Assembly (NCBI GenBank): GCA_936943315.1
Contig: CAKZJM010000051.1
Coordinates: 1-7,882 of the forward strand
DNA: 7,882 nt
From: an uncultured Methylophilus sp.
GTDB lineage: Bacteria; Pseudomonadota; Gammaproteobacteria; Burkholderiales; Methylophilaceae
Reading direction: 5' to 3'
Below, one piece after another: positions 1 through 6,285 of this stretch. How positions within the stretch are numbered: position 1 is the stretch's first letter; every line of letters begins with the position of its first letter. The notes beneath the pieces were generated by a model. That model did not search any database. It was not told where the DNA came from and worked only from the letters and a program-made list of their open reading frames with translations. Position numbers and translations under genes: made by a program.

Positions 1-466
1 GCAAGGCCAGGCGTTGCGCGATCCATTCCGGCAATTGTGGCAGCGGGACTTGGTTAAGCACCAGTAACACGCCGTGTTGAGACAGCGCTTCATACCAGGC
101 GCTGCTGGTCATATCGCGGTCAGGCGCGGGCAGGGTGATGATAATGGTGGTATCTGCTGCGGGCAGTTCGGCCAGTTGCTGCAAGGCTTTGGCGCCTTCA
201 ACGCCGGGTTTGCCGGTGGGAATATTAATTTCGAGGATGCGTTGCTCGGCAAACAGCGAGAAACTTTGCAGAAACTGGCTGACTTGTCCCCAGTTGAAAT
301 AACGTTCTACGGTAAAGCTGGCGCGCTCCTGAGCACCATGCTGGCGCGCCGCAGCGCGGATCTGGTCGATAGCTTCTGTGATGGAGAGTGGCTCGTCACC
401 TGCCAGCACAAACAAGTGGTGTTTTGGCGGCAGGGATTGGGCCAGTTGCGCAGCCTGGATGCGCAT
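1..466 (-). CDS. holA: DNA polymerase III delta subunit (HolA), N-terminal part, cut by the window edge
   Basis: Delta subunit of the DNA polymerase III clamp loader, which opens the beta sliding clamp and loads it on primed DNA in the cytoplasm. The frame is open from an ATG at 466-464 to base 1, giving 155 codons; the family is usually about 330-350 residues, so the C-terminal half lies outside. The translation starts MRIQAAQLAQSL and soon shows LFVLAGDEPL, the conserved delta opening (FxLxGDE, degenerate P-loop region), followed by an ITEAIDQIR helix. Later segments RILEINIPTGKPG and TTIIITLPAPDRD fit the N-terminal AAA+-like fold, and SSAWYEAL fits the stretch after it. The start lies 2 bases after the lptE stop (TAACCATG), so translation is probably coupled to lptE; only a weak purine stretch precedes it. 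The leuS-lptE-holA order is the same as in E. coli, which supports the call. Confidence 0.93.
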   Translation of the reverse strand, partial: MRIQAAQLAQSLPPKHHLFVLAGDEPLSITEAIDQIRAAARQHGAQERASFTVERYFNWGQVSQFLQSFSLFAEQRILEINIPTGKPGVEGAKALQQLAELPAADTTIIITLPAPDRDMTSSAWYEALSQHGVLLVLNQVPLPQLPEWIAQRLAL

Positions 467-468
467 GG

Positions 469-978
469 TTATTGCGTCTTTTTGAGCGCTGACAAACGAC
501 GCAGGATGCCATTGAGCACGTCGGTCTGCATGCTCTCGGTCAGCAGCTTTTGCTCGGCCTGTTTAGCCAGCAAATTGGCATCGTTATAGGTGTAGTCACG
601 ACGGCCTTCCATAATCAGCGGTAAGGTCCACACGGCTTCATCGGTCATTTTGGTACGGTATTGCACGCGATAGTAGAGTTCGTATTCACGCACCACACCG
701 GTACCGCTCAAGGACAGAATCCGTTGCTCGTTTTCTTCCCGCAGCAGCTCCAGTTGCAGTTCGGCCTCTTCAGGGTCGGTCACTACCTTGATGCCTTGCT
801 CGGTCAATGCCTTTTGCAGGCCTTTGTTGATCAGCGTGGAGCCTTTGATATAAATGGTTTTAAACGCAATTGGCGAAGGTTGGCGCAAATGAAAACCGCA
901 AGCAGTGAGCATGACTGACAGTGCCAGCATGCTAAACCAGACAATCAGACGCTTATGCTTGAGTATTCGCAGCAACAT
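469..978 (-). CDS. lptE: LPS-assembly lipoprotein LptE
   Basis: Outer-membrane lipoprotein that plugs the LptD barrel and helps deliver LPS to the outer leaflet. The 169-residue product starts with a basic stretch (MLLRILKHKR), then a hydrophobic segment (about 11-24) and a lipobox L24-T25-A26-C27. The mature protein would begin CGFHLRQ, the hallmark start of LptE. Gly at +2 is compatible with sorting to the outer membrane. The later segment GTGVVREYELYYRVQYR and the C-terminal end (QTDVLNGILRRLSAL) also fit the family, and the length is normal. The ATG at 978 was chosen because AAGGAG lies just upstream. That spacing is short (3 bases), so the TTG that forms codon 2 is a conceivable alternative; it would not change the signal peptide. 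The gene follows leuS by 11 bases and precedes holA by 2, so it is almost certainly in the leuS transcript. Confidence 0.95.
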   Translation of the reverse strand: MLLRILKHKRLIVWFSMLALSVMLTACGFHLRQPSPIAFKTIYIKGSTLINKGLQKALTEQGIKVVTDPEEAELQLELLREENEQRILSLSGTGVVREYELYYRVQYRTKMTDEAVWTLPLIMEGRRDYTYNDANLLAKQAEQKLLTESMQTDVLNGILRRLSALKKTQ

Positions 979-981
979 TCG

Positions 982-987
982 CTCCTT
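982..987 (-). promoter_or_regulatory. Shine-Dalgarno site of lptE
   Basis: AAGGAG on the minus strand, inside the 11-base gap between the leuS stop and the lptE ATG. It is the strongest ribosome-binding sequence in the leuS-lptE-holA group. Only 3 bases separate it from the ATG at 978 and 6 from the following TTG codon. Confidence 0.7.
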
Positions 988-989
988 GG

Positions 990-3605
990 TTAAGCCACCA
1001 CAATATTAATCAATTTGTTAGGCACCACAATGATTTTTTTCACGCTGCCTTCATTGAGAAACTTCTGTACAAAGTCCTGGTTGACGGCGGTGGCTTCAAT
1101 CTGTTCTTTGGCCATGCTTTTGGGGATGCTGATGCTGCCGCGCAACTTGCCGTTGACCTGCACCACGTATTCCACTTCGTCCTGTACCAGGGCTGAGTTG
1201 GCGGGTTCTGGCCATTTTGCGGTCAGGATATCGGTGCCCAGCTTGAGGCTTTGCCACATGACTTGCGTGATGTGCGGTGCAATCGGTGACAGCACGCGCA
1301 ACAGGATGCTGTAGCCTTCAAAAGCCACGGCTTGCCAGTCTTTTTCGGCTTCTTTCTGCACTTTTTCCAGCGAGTTGAGGATTTTCATGCAGGCAGAGGC
1401 GACGGTGTTGAACTGTAACTTCGCCAGATCGATATTGGCCTGTTTGAGCACACTGTGAATTTCACGTCTGTGGTTAGCCAGTTCGCCTGTCAACTTGTTT
1501 GGCAGGTCTGTTGGTTGCGTTTCAGACAAGGCATAACCAAAATTCCACACCCGTTTCAGGAAACGGTGTGAGCCCTCTACGCCGCTGTCAGACCACTCCA
1601 GCGTTTGTTCTGGCGGCGCCGCAAACATCATGAAGAAGCGAGCGGTATCCGCGCCATATTCTTCGATCAGCGATTGCGGGTCTACACCGTTGCGCTTGGA
1701 TTTGGACATGGTGCCTATGCCTTGGTAGTCAATGGCTGAGCCATCCTTGAGCAGTTTTGCACCAGTGACTTTGCCGTTGGCGTCTTGTACCAGTTCGACT
1801 TCTTCTGGGGCAAAATATTCAATGCCGCCTTTCGCCGTGCGACGGGAGAAGATATGGTTCAGCACCATGCCTTGCGTCAGCAAGTTGGCAAAGGGTTCGT
1901 CGTAGTTGACCAAACCCATGTCGCGCATGACTTTGCTCCAGAAGCGGGAGTAGAGCAGATGCAAAATGGCGTGCTCGATGCCACCAATGTACTGGTCGAC
2001 CGGCATCCAGTGATTGGTTTGCGCATCGACCATGCTGTCTGCGCTAAAACCAGACGCATAACGGGCGTAATACCAGCTGGAATCGACAAAGGTATCCATG
2101 GTGTCGGTTTCTCGCTTGGCGGGTTTACCGCAGCTTGGGCAGGTGCAATTGACAAAGCTTTCCAGCTTGTTGAGCGGGTTGCCTGAGCCATCCGGCACGC
2201 AGTCTTCCGGCAGTTTGACCGGTAACTGGTCGTCAGGCACCGGCACATCCCCACAGCTGTCGCAGTGGATAATCGGAATCGGGCAGCCCCAGTAACGCTG
2301 GCGGGAGACGCCCCAATCACGCAGGCGCCAGTTGGTTTGTTTGCCACCCAAGTTTTTCTCGGCCAGGTCGGCCGCCACGGCGTCTACCGCTGCTGCATAC
2401 CCCAGATCGTTATATTTGCCAGAATGGATGCACACGCCTTTGGTTTTGTCGCCATACCATTCTTGCCAGCCAGCGAGGTCAAACTCCTGACCGACCACGC
2501 TAATCACTTGTTTGATCGGCAGCTGATATTTTTTGGCAAAGCCAAAGTCACGCTCGTCATGTGCAGGCACGGCCATCACGGCGCCTTCACCGTAAGTCAT
2601 GAGCACATAGTTGCCCACCCACACCGGGACTTGTTCGCCAGTGATTGGGTGCGCCACGGTCAGGCCGGTATCCATGCCTTCTTTTTCCATGGTGGCCATG
2701 TCGGCCTCCATCACAGAACCTTGCTTGCATTTTTCGATAAAGGCTTGCAGTGCCGGATTGTTTTGCGCCGCATGTGTGGCTAATGGGTGCTCGGCGGCCA
2801 CCGCGCAGAATGTCACGCCCATGATGGTGTCAGCGCGGGTGGTAAATACCCAAAGCTTGCCATCATCTATGAGTTGGCCGTCATTATTTGCAATGGTGTG
2901 CGTAAAAGCAAAACGGACGCCCACGCTCTTGCCTATCCAGTTGGCCTGCATGGTTTTCACGCGCTCTGGCCAGCCTGGCAGTTTGTCCAGGTCATCCAGC
3001 AATTGTTGTGCATAGCCGGTGATATTCAGATAATAGCCAGGGATTTCGCGCTTTTCCACGACCGCACCGGTGCGCCAGCCACGGCCATCAATCACTTGTT
3101 CATTCGCAAGTACAGTCTGGTCGACCGGATCCCAGTTGACGACCTGGGTTTTTTTGTAGGCAATGCCTTTTTCCAGCATGCGCAGAAACAGCCACTGGTT
3201 CCATTTGTAGTAATCAGGCTGGCAGGTCGCCAGTTCACGGCTCCAGTCAATGGCAAAGCCCAGTGATTTGAGCTGCTTGCGCATATAGGCAATGTTGTCA
3301 TAGGTCCATTGTGCGGGCGGCACACTGTTCTGGATGGCCGCATTTTCAGCAGGCAAGCCAAACGCATCCCAGCCCATGGGCTGCAACACGTTAAACCCTT
3401 TCATATGGTGATAACGGCTTAACACATCACCAATGGTGTAATTGCGCACATGCCCCATATGCAGTTTGCCACTAGGGTAGGGGAACATGGACAGGCAATA
3501 GTATTTGGGTTTGCTGCTATCGGCCTTGGCCTGAAAGCTGAGGTTAGACTCCCAATGTTGTTGTGCCTGTTGTTCGACTTCTTTGAATGGATACTGCTGT
3601 TGCAT
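990..3605 (-). CDS. leuS: Leucyl-tRNA synthetase (class I, bacterial type)
   Basis: Charges tRNA-Leu with leucine using ATP in the cytoplasm. The 871 residues match the family length (about 860). The catalytic signature FPYPSGKLHMGHVRNY holds the HIGH-type motif HMGH at residues 49-52. The CP1 editing domain is intact: TTRADT at 255-260 and GEGAVMAVPAHDERD near 339-353, with Asp350 in the position of the editing aspartate. A zinc-binding insert is visible as C448/C451 and C489/C492. DTFVDSSWYYARY (504-516) is another family block. The second ATP motif reads TMSKS (632-636) instead of KMSKS, keeping the catalytic MSKS. The C-terminal end has the VQVNGKLRG segment typical of LeuRS. The ATG at 3605 gives the usual MQQQYPF-type start, and an in-frame stop at 3636-3638 blocks extension. 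No clear Shine-Dalgarno precedes it. It is the first gene of a likely leuS-lptE-holA operon with its own promoter. Confidence 0.98.
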   Translation of the reverse strand: MQQQYPFKEVEQQAQQHWESNLSFQAKADSSKPKYYCLSMFPYPSGKLHMGHVRNYTIGDVLSRYHHMKGFNVLQPMGWDAFGLPAENAAIQNSVPPAQWTYDNIAYMRKQLKSLGFAIDWSRELATCQPDYYKWNQWLFLRMLEKGIAYKKTQVVNWDPVDQTVLANEQVIDGRGWRTGAVVEKREIPGYYLNITGYAQQLLDDLDKLPGWPERVKTMQANWIGKSVGVRFAFTHTIANNDGQLIDDGKLWVFTTRADTIMGVTFCAVAAEHPLATHAAQNNPALQAFIEKCKQGSVMEADMATMEKEGMDTGLTVAHPITGEQVPVWVGNYVLMTYGEGAVMAVPAHDERDFGFAKKYQLPIKQVISVVGQEFDLAGWQEWYGDKTKGVCIHSGKYNDLGYAAAVDAVAADLAEKNLGGKQTNWRLRDWGVSRQRYWGCPIPIIHCDSCGDVPVPDDQLPVKLPEDCVPDGSGNPLNKLESFVNCTCPSCGKPAKRETDTMDTFVDSSWYYARYASGFSADSMVDAQTNHWMPVDQYIGGIEHAILHLLYSRFWSKVMRDMGLVNYDEPFANLLTQGMVLNHIFSRRTAKGGIEYFAPEEVELVQDANGKVTGAKLLKDGSAIDYQGIGTMSKSKRNGVDPQSLIEEYGADTARFFMMFAAPPEQTLEWSDSGVEGSHRFLKRVWNFGYALSETQPTDLPNKLTGELANHRREIHSVLKQANIDLAKLQFNTVASACMKILNSLEKVQKEAEKDWQAVAFEGYSILLRVLSPIAPHITQVMWQSLKLGTDILTAKWPEPANSALVQDEVEYVVQVNGKLRGSISIPKSMAKEQIEATAVNQDFVQKFLNEGSVKKIIVVPNKLINIVVA

Positions 3606-3634
3606 GTGATGTGCGATGGGAAAGTAAAAAATTG

Positions 3635-3657
3635 ATTATACCTTGAAGCGGTTTAAA
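3635..3657 (-). promoter_or_regulatory. Probable leuS(-lptE-holA) promoter
   Basis: Perfect -10 hexamer TATAAT at 3640-3635, 29 bases upstream of the leuS ATG, predicting a transcript start near 3628 and a leader of about 23 bases. At the standard 17-base spacing the -35 position (3663-3658) reads CATGCA, which is poor. A TTTAAA element (3657-3652) lies 11 bases upstream of the -10, as it does at the adk promoter. The -10 sits just downstream of the adk terminator, where a new promoter is expected. Confidence 0.65.
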
Positions 3658-3687
3658 TGCATGCAGGCAAGACCATTTCAAGGTGTA
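3637..3687. repeat. Inverted repeat overlapping the leuS promoter
   Basis: Arms ACCTTGAA (3640-3647) and TTCAAGGT (3677-3684) are perfect 8-base inverted copies separated by 29 bases. Extending each by 3 bases (3637-3647 and 3677-3687) gives 10 of 11 matches. Between them lie TTTAAA and the palindrome TGCATGCA (3658-3665). The promoter-proximal arm overlaps the first bases of the -10 and the distal arm abuts the adk terminator. Arm centres are 37 bases apart, about 3.5 helical turns. It could be an operator pair or chance; no regulator is identifiable. Confidence 0.5.
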
Positions 3688-3712
3688 AAAAAGCCCGCAG
3701 ATGCGGGCTTTT
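3687..3712 (-). terminator. Rho-independent terminator after adk
   Basis: On the minus strand a 9-base perfect stem AAGCCCGCA / TGCGGGCTT (3710-3702 and 3699-3691) is followed by six T (3692-3687). It begins 14 bases past the adk stop codon. The other strand also ends in four T (3709-3712), so it may work weakly in both directions, though no plus-strand gene needs it. It separates adk from the leuS operon. Confidence 0.92.
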
Positions 3713-3726
3713 CATACGGGCTGGAA

Positions 3727-4380
3727 TTACTTTAGTGCGCTAAAGATTTCTTCTTTAATCGTATTCAGCTCGCCGAGACCATTGACCTTGACGTATTGTG
3801 GTGCGCCGCTGACGCCTGACTTGGCCCAGTCGGAGTAGTAACCAATCAGTTGCTCGGTCTGGTCGTGGTAGACCTGCAAGCGTTTGAGGACCACTTCTTC
3901 CTTGTCGTCATCGCGTTGCACCAGGTCTTCACCGGTCACATCATCTTTGCCCGTGACTTTGGGTGGGTTGAATTTTACGTGGTAGGTACGGCCGGAAGCA
4001 GGGTGGCTGCGGCGGCCACTCATACGTTCAACAATCGCCTCGTCCGGCACGTCGATTTCCACCACGTAATCAATGGCGACACCGGCGTTTTTCATGGCTT
4101 CGGCTTGTGGAATGGTGCGCGGAAAGCCGTCGAACAGGAAGCCGTTGGCGCAGTCTGCATCTTTGATGCGCTCTTTCACCAGGCCGATAATCACTTCATC
4201 AGGCACCAGGCCGCCAGCATCCATGAATTTTTTGGCTTCCAGACCCAATTGAGTGCCTGCCTTGACTGCTGCGCGCAACATATCGCCAGTGGAAATTTGC
4301 GGGATATTGAATTTTTCTTTGATAAAGGTGGCTTGTGTGCCTTTACCGGCACCAGGGGCGCCCAGCAGAATCAAACGCAT
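3727..4380 (-). CDS. adk: Adenylate kinase
   Basis: Catalyses ATP + AMP = 2 ADP in the cytoplasm, keeping adenylate pools balanced. The 217-residue product begins MRLILLGAPGAGKGTQA, with the P-loop GAPGAGKGT at 7-15. The AMP-binding segment STGDMLR is at 30-36 and DGFPRT at 84-89. The long-form LID domain runs from about G122-RR-SHPASGRTYH to R156-DDD. The LID lacks the four-cysteine zinc site and has the His/Ser-type lid usual in Gram-negatives. Length is normal (E. coli 214). The start is the ATG at 4380, with GGAG 6 bases upstream. A TTG at 4392 is in frame, but it overlaps that ribosome-binding site and would add four residues (MEHV) before the conserved start. The gene stands alone: it has its own promoter 114 bases or less after rsmA and a strong terminator behind it. 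Confidence 0.98.
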   Translation of the reverse strand: MRLILLGAPGAGKGTQATFIKEKFNIPQISTGDMLRAAVKAGTQLGLEAKKFMDAGGLVPDEVIIGLVKERIKDADCANGFLFDGFPRTIPQAEAMKNAGVAIDYVVEIDVPDEAIVERMSGRRSHPASGRTYHVKFNPPKVTGKDDVTGEDLVQRDDDKEEVVLKRLQVYHDQTEQLIGYYSDWAKSGVSGAPQYVKVNGLGELNTIKEEIFSALK

Positions 4381-4386
4381 AACATG

Positions 4387-4390
4387 CTCC
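4387..4390 (-). promoter_or_regulatory. Shine-Dalgarno site of adk
   Basis: GGAG on the minus strand, 6 bases before the ATG at 4380. This spacing decides the start in favour of the ATG over the in-frame TTG at 4392, whose own codon overlaps the site (TTGGAG). Confidence 0.8.
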
Positions 4391-4418
4391 AAAAATGGGG
4401 ATTGAATAGAAAAACAGG

Positions 4419-4441
4419 ATTATATCAGGCTACGCTTTAAA
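4419..4441 (-). promoter_or_regulatory. Probable adk promoter (extended -10)
   Basis: Perfect TATAAT at 4424-4419, preceded by TG plus one base (TGATATAAT), a textbook extended -10 that can work with a weak -35. At 17-base spacing the -35 position reads ACCAGA (4447-4442), which is poor. TTTAAA occupies 4441-4436, 11 bases upstream of the -10. The predicted transcript start is near 4412, giving a leader of about 32 bases that carries the GGAG site of adk. No terminator is visible between rsmA and this promoter, so some read-through from the upstream operon is possible. Confidence 0.72.
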
Positions 4442-4494
4442 TCTGGTGTAGGCCGTGCAGGTTTGCGCTTGTGATGTGAGGCTAGCCCGTCAAT

Positions 4495-5268
4495 TCAAGC
4501 ATGCTCAGTGAGGTAATTGCTGATGGCGACAAATTCAGCCACGCCGAGATTCTCGGCGCGTAACTGTGAGTCTATATTCAAGGCCGTAAAGCCAGCGTCA
4601 TCAAGCAGCCCTTTCAGCGTATTGCGCAAGGTTTTACGCCGTTGACCAAAGGCAGCCGTGACCACTTTGGCAAACAGGGCTTCATCTTTGGCCGGGTAGG
4701 GCAGCGTGGCATAAGGCACGCAGCGTACAAAGGCTGATTCGACCTTAGGCGCCGGGTCAAAGGCTTCTGGCGGCACGGTGACCATATATTCCATATGCAA
4801 GCGGTATTGGAGCATGACTGACAGGCGGCCATATTCCGAGTTGGATGGTTCAGCCACCATGCGCTCGACCACTTCTTTTTGCAGCATGAAGTGCATGTCT
4901 ATGATTTGCGAGGTGTTTTCGAGCAGCTTGAACAGGATGGGACTGGAAATGTTGTAGGGCAGGTTACCCACGACGCGGATGCGGTCGCCTATGGTGGCGA
5001 AGTCAAATTTCAACACATCCGAATTGTGGATGGTGATTTTTTTAGGCGGGTAAAACCCTTGCATCCACTGGATGATGTCGCGGTCGATTTCAACCACATG
5101 CAGATGATCCAGATGCTGGATCAACGGCTGGGTCATGGCACCCAGGCCGGGCCCGATTTCCACCATAAGGTCATCCGCCTGCGGATGGATGGCGTTGATC
5201 AGGCTTTGGATAATGGCTTGGTCAATTAAAAAGTTTTGACCGAATTTTTTCTTGGCAATATGTTTCAT
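4495..5268 (-). CDS. rsmA: 16S rRNA (adenine1518/1519-N6) dimethyltransferase RsmA (KsgA)
   Basis: S-adenosylmethionine-dependent enzyme that dimethylates two adjacent adenines in helix 45 near the 3' end of 16S rRNA, a late checkpoint of small-subunit assembly. The 257 residues fit the family. Motifs in order: KKKFGQNFL at 6-14; the SAM-binding EIGPGLG at 37-43; the acidic ribose-binding strand VVEIDRD at 58-64; SDVL at 83-86; the catalytic NLPYNIS at 102-108. KEVVERM and the C-terminal RRKTLRNTLKG segment are also typical. The start ATG (5268) lies in an ATGA overlap with the pdxA stop. No Shine-Dalgarno precedes it; instead the message carries CACCTCC, identical to the anti-Shine-Dalgarno core. 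Translation is therefore probably coupled to pdxA. The last gene of the lptD-surA-pdxA-rsmA cluster visible here; apaG/apaH, which follow in E. coli, are absent. Confidence 0.97.
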   Translation of the reverse strand: MKHIAKKKFGQNFLIDQAIIQSLINAIHPQADDLMVEIGPGLGAMTQPLIQHLDHLHVVEIDRDIIQWMQGFYPPKKITIHNSDVLKFDFATIGDRIRVVGNLPYNISSPILFKLLENTSQIIDMHFMLQKEVVERMVAEPSNSEYGRLSVMLQYRLHMEYMVTVPPEAFDPAPKVESAFVRCVPYATLPYPAKDEALFAKVVTAAFGQRRKTLRNTLKGLLDDAGFTALNIDSQLRAENLGVAEFVAISNYLTEHA

Positions 5269-6263
5269 GAGAGGGAGGTGTGTCGCGACTTTGACAAGTC
5301 AATCGCCAGTTGAATGGCACTGAGCATGCTGCCAATATCGGCTTGGCCGCTGCCAGCAATATCGAGCGCCGTGCCGTGATCGACTGAGGTACGGATGATA
5401 GGTAGGCCCAGGGTGACATTGACGCCTTCGCCAAAACTGGCATGTTTGAGTACGCTCAAGCCTTGATCATGGTACATCGCCAGAAAGACATCGGCTTCAG
5501 TGAGATTTTTTTGCGAAAACATGGTGTCCGCAGGCAAGGCACCGACCAGTTGCATGCCTTCGCCACGCAAGCGATCCAGCACGGGATTAATGGTTTCAAT
5601 TTCTTCCATGCCCAGGTAACCGTTTTCCCCTGCATGTGGATTGAGCCCTGCGACATAAATGCGTGGCTGGGCAATGCCGAATGTGTGCACCAAGTCATGA
5701 TGCAGGATGCGTATCGTGGTTGTGAGTGATTCTGCTGTAATGGCGCGGCTGACTTGTGTCAGCGGCAAATGGGTCGTAGCCAGGGCCACCCGCATGCCGC
5801 CGCCCACCAGCATCATCACCACTTGTGCCGTATTGGTTTTTTCTGCCAGGTATTCGGTGTGTCCGGTAAATGCGATATCGGCATCATTGATAATGCTTTT
5901 GTGCACAGGCGCCGTCACCATAGCATCAAACTCGTGTGTCAGGCAGCCTGATAACGCGCGATCCAGCATTTGTAAAACCGCCGGGCTGTTACGGGCGTTG
6001 AGCTGACCCGCCATGACTGGTTCAGCCGTGGCTACCGGCAATACCGTTAAATGCCCATCGCCACGATGCTGCGGGGGGCTTTCTGAGTAAGGAGTGAGGT
6101 TAATCGGTACATCCAGCTGTGCAGCTCTGGCCTGCAAAGCAGCCGGATCGGCCAGGACCGTCACAGAGGCTAGCAGTGGCGTGTGCGCCAGTTTGACGCA
6201 GATATCCAGCCCGATCCCGGCGGGTTCACCGGCGGTAATGGCAATACGCGGTAGGCTGTTCAT
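5265..6263 (-). CDS. pdxA: 4-hydroxythreonine-4-phosphate dehydrogenase
   Basis: NAD-dependent enzyme of the DXP-dependent pyridoxal phosphate pathway. It oxidises 4-phosphohydroxy-L-threonine; the product decarboxylates and is condensed by PdxJ to pyridoxine phosphate. The 332 residues match the family (about 330). Visible blocks: ITAGEPAGIG at 9-18; TAPVHK at 117-122; FTGHTEYLAE at 132-141; NPHAGENGYLG at 208-218; MYHDQGL at 263-269; and RTSVDHGTALDIAG near the C-terminus. The three metal-binding histidines fall at H165, H210 and H265, one residue from the E. coli positions 166, 211 and 266. The ATG at 6263 puts the conserved start at residue 5 onwards. It is 22 bases after surA with only a weak ribosome-binding sequence. 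The stop overlaps the rsmA start by 4 bases. Co-transcription with surA and rsmA is likely. Confidence 0.97.
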   Translation of the reverse strand: MNSLPRIAITAGEPAGIGLDICVKLAHTPLLASVTVLADPAALQARAAQLDVPINLTPYSESPPQHRGDGHLTVLPVATAEPVMAGQLNARNSPAVLQMLDRALSGCLTHEFDAMVTAPVHKSIINDADIAFTGHTEYLAEKTNTAQVVMMLVGGGMRVALATTHLPLTQVSRAITAESLTTTIRILHHDLVHTFGIAQPRIYVAGLNPHAGENGYLGMEEIETINPVLDRLRGEGMQLVGALPADTMFSQKNLTEADVFLAMYHDQGLSVLKHASFGEGVNVTLGLPIIRTSVDHGTALDIAGSGQADIGSMLSAIQLAIDLSKSRHTSLS

Positions 6264-6285
6264 TGCTTAAGTGCGGTCTTATGTG

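Noticed and set aside
74..589. 171-codon plus-strand open frame at the left edge
   Set aside because: It runs antisense across the holA start and the lptE end, both confidently coding on the minus strand.
2265..2783. 172-codon plus-strand open frame opposite leuS (with several others of 60-170 codons)
   Set aside because: All are shadows of leuS. They lack ribosome-binding sites and family-like motifs, and the leuS frame explains the sequence completely.
4381..4392. Longer adk start at TTG 4392 (adds MEHV)
   Set aside because: The TTG overlaps the GGAG ribosome-binding site, and the conserved family start MRLILLGAPG begins at the ATG at 4380.
3850..4440. 196-codon plus-strand open frame opposite adk
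   Set aside because: It lies antisense to a clearly coding, fully conserved adk. Its translation has no recognisable domain, and its open length follows from the codon use of the opposite strand.
4480..4487. GGCTAGCC palindrome just after rsmA as a possible terminator
   Set aside because: It has no loop and no following T-run on the minus strand, so it cannot be a rho-independent terminator of the usual kind.
6269..6277. AAGTGCGGT, identical to the Haemophilus DNA-uptake core, in the surA-pdxA gap
   Set aside because: Only a single copy was noticed, the flanking A/T pattern of a true uptake site is missing, and the proteins do not point to Pasteurellaceae. One chance 9-base match in a window this size is not surprising.
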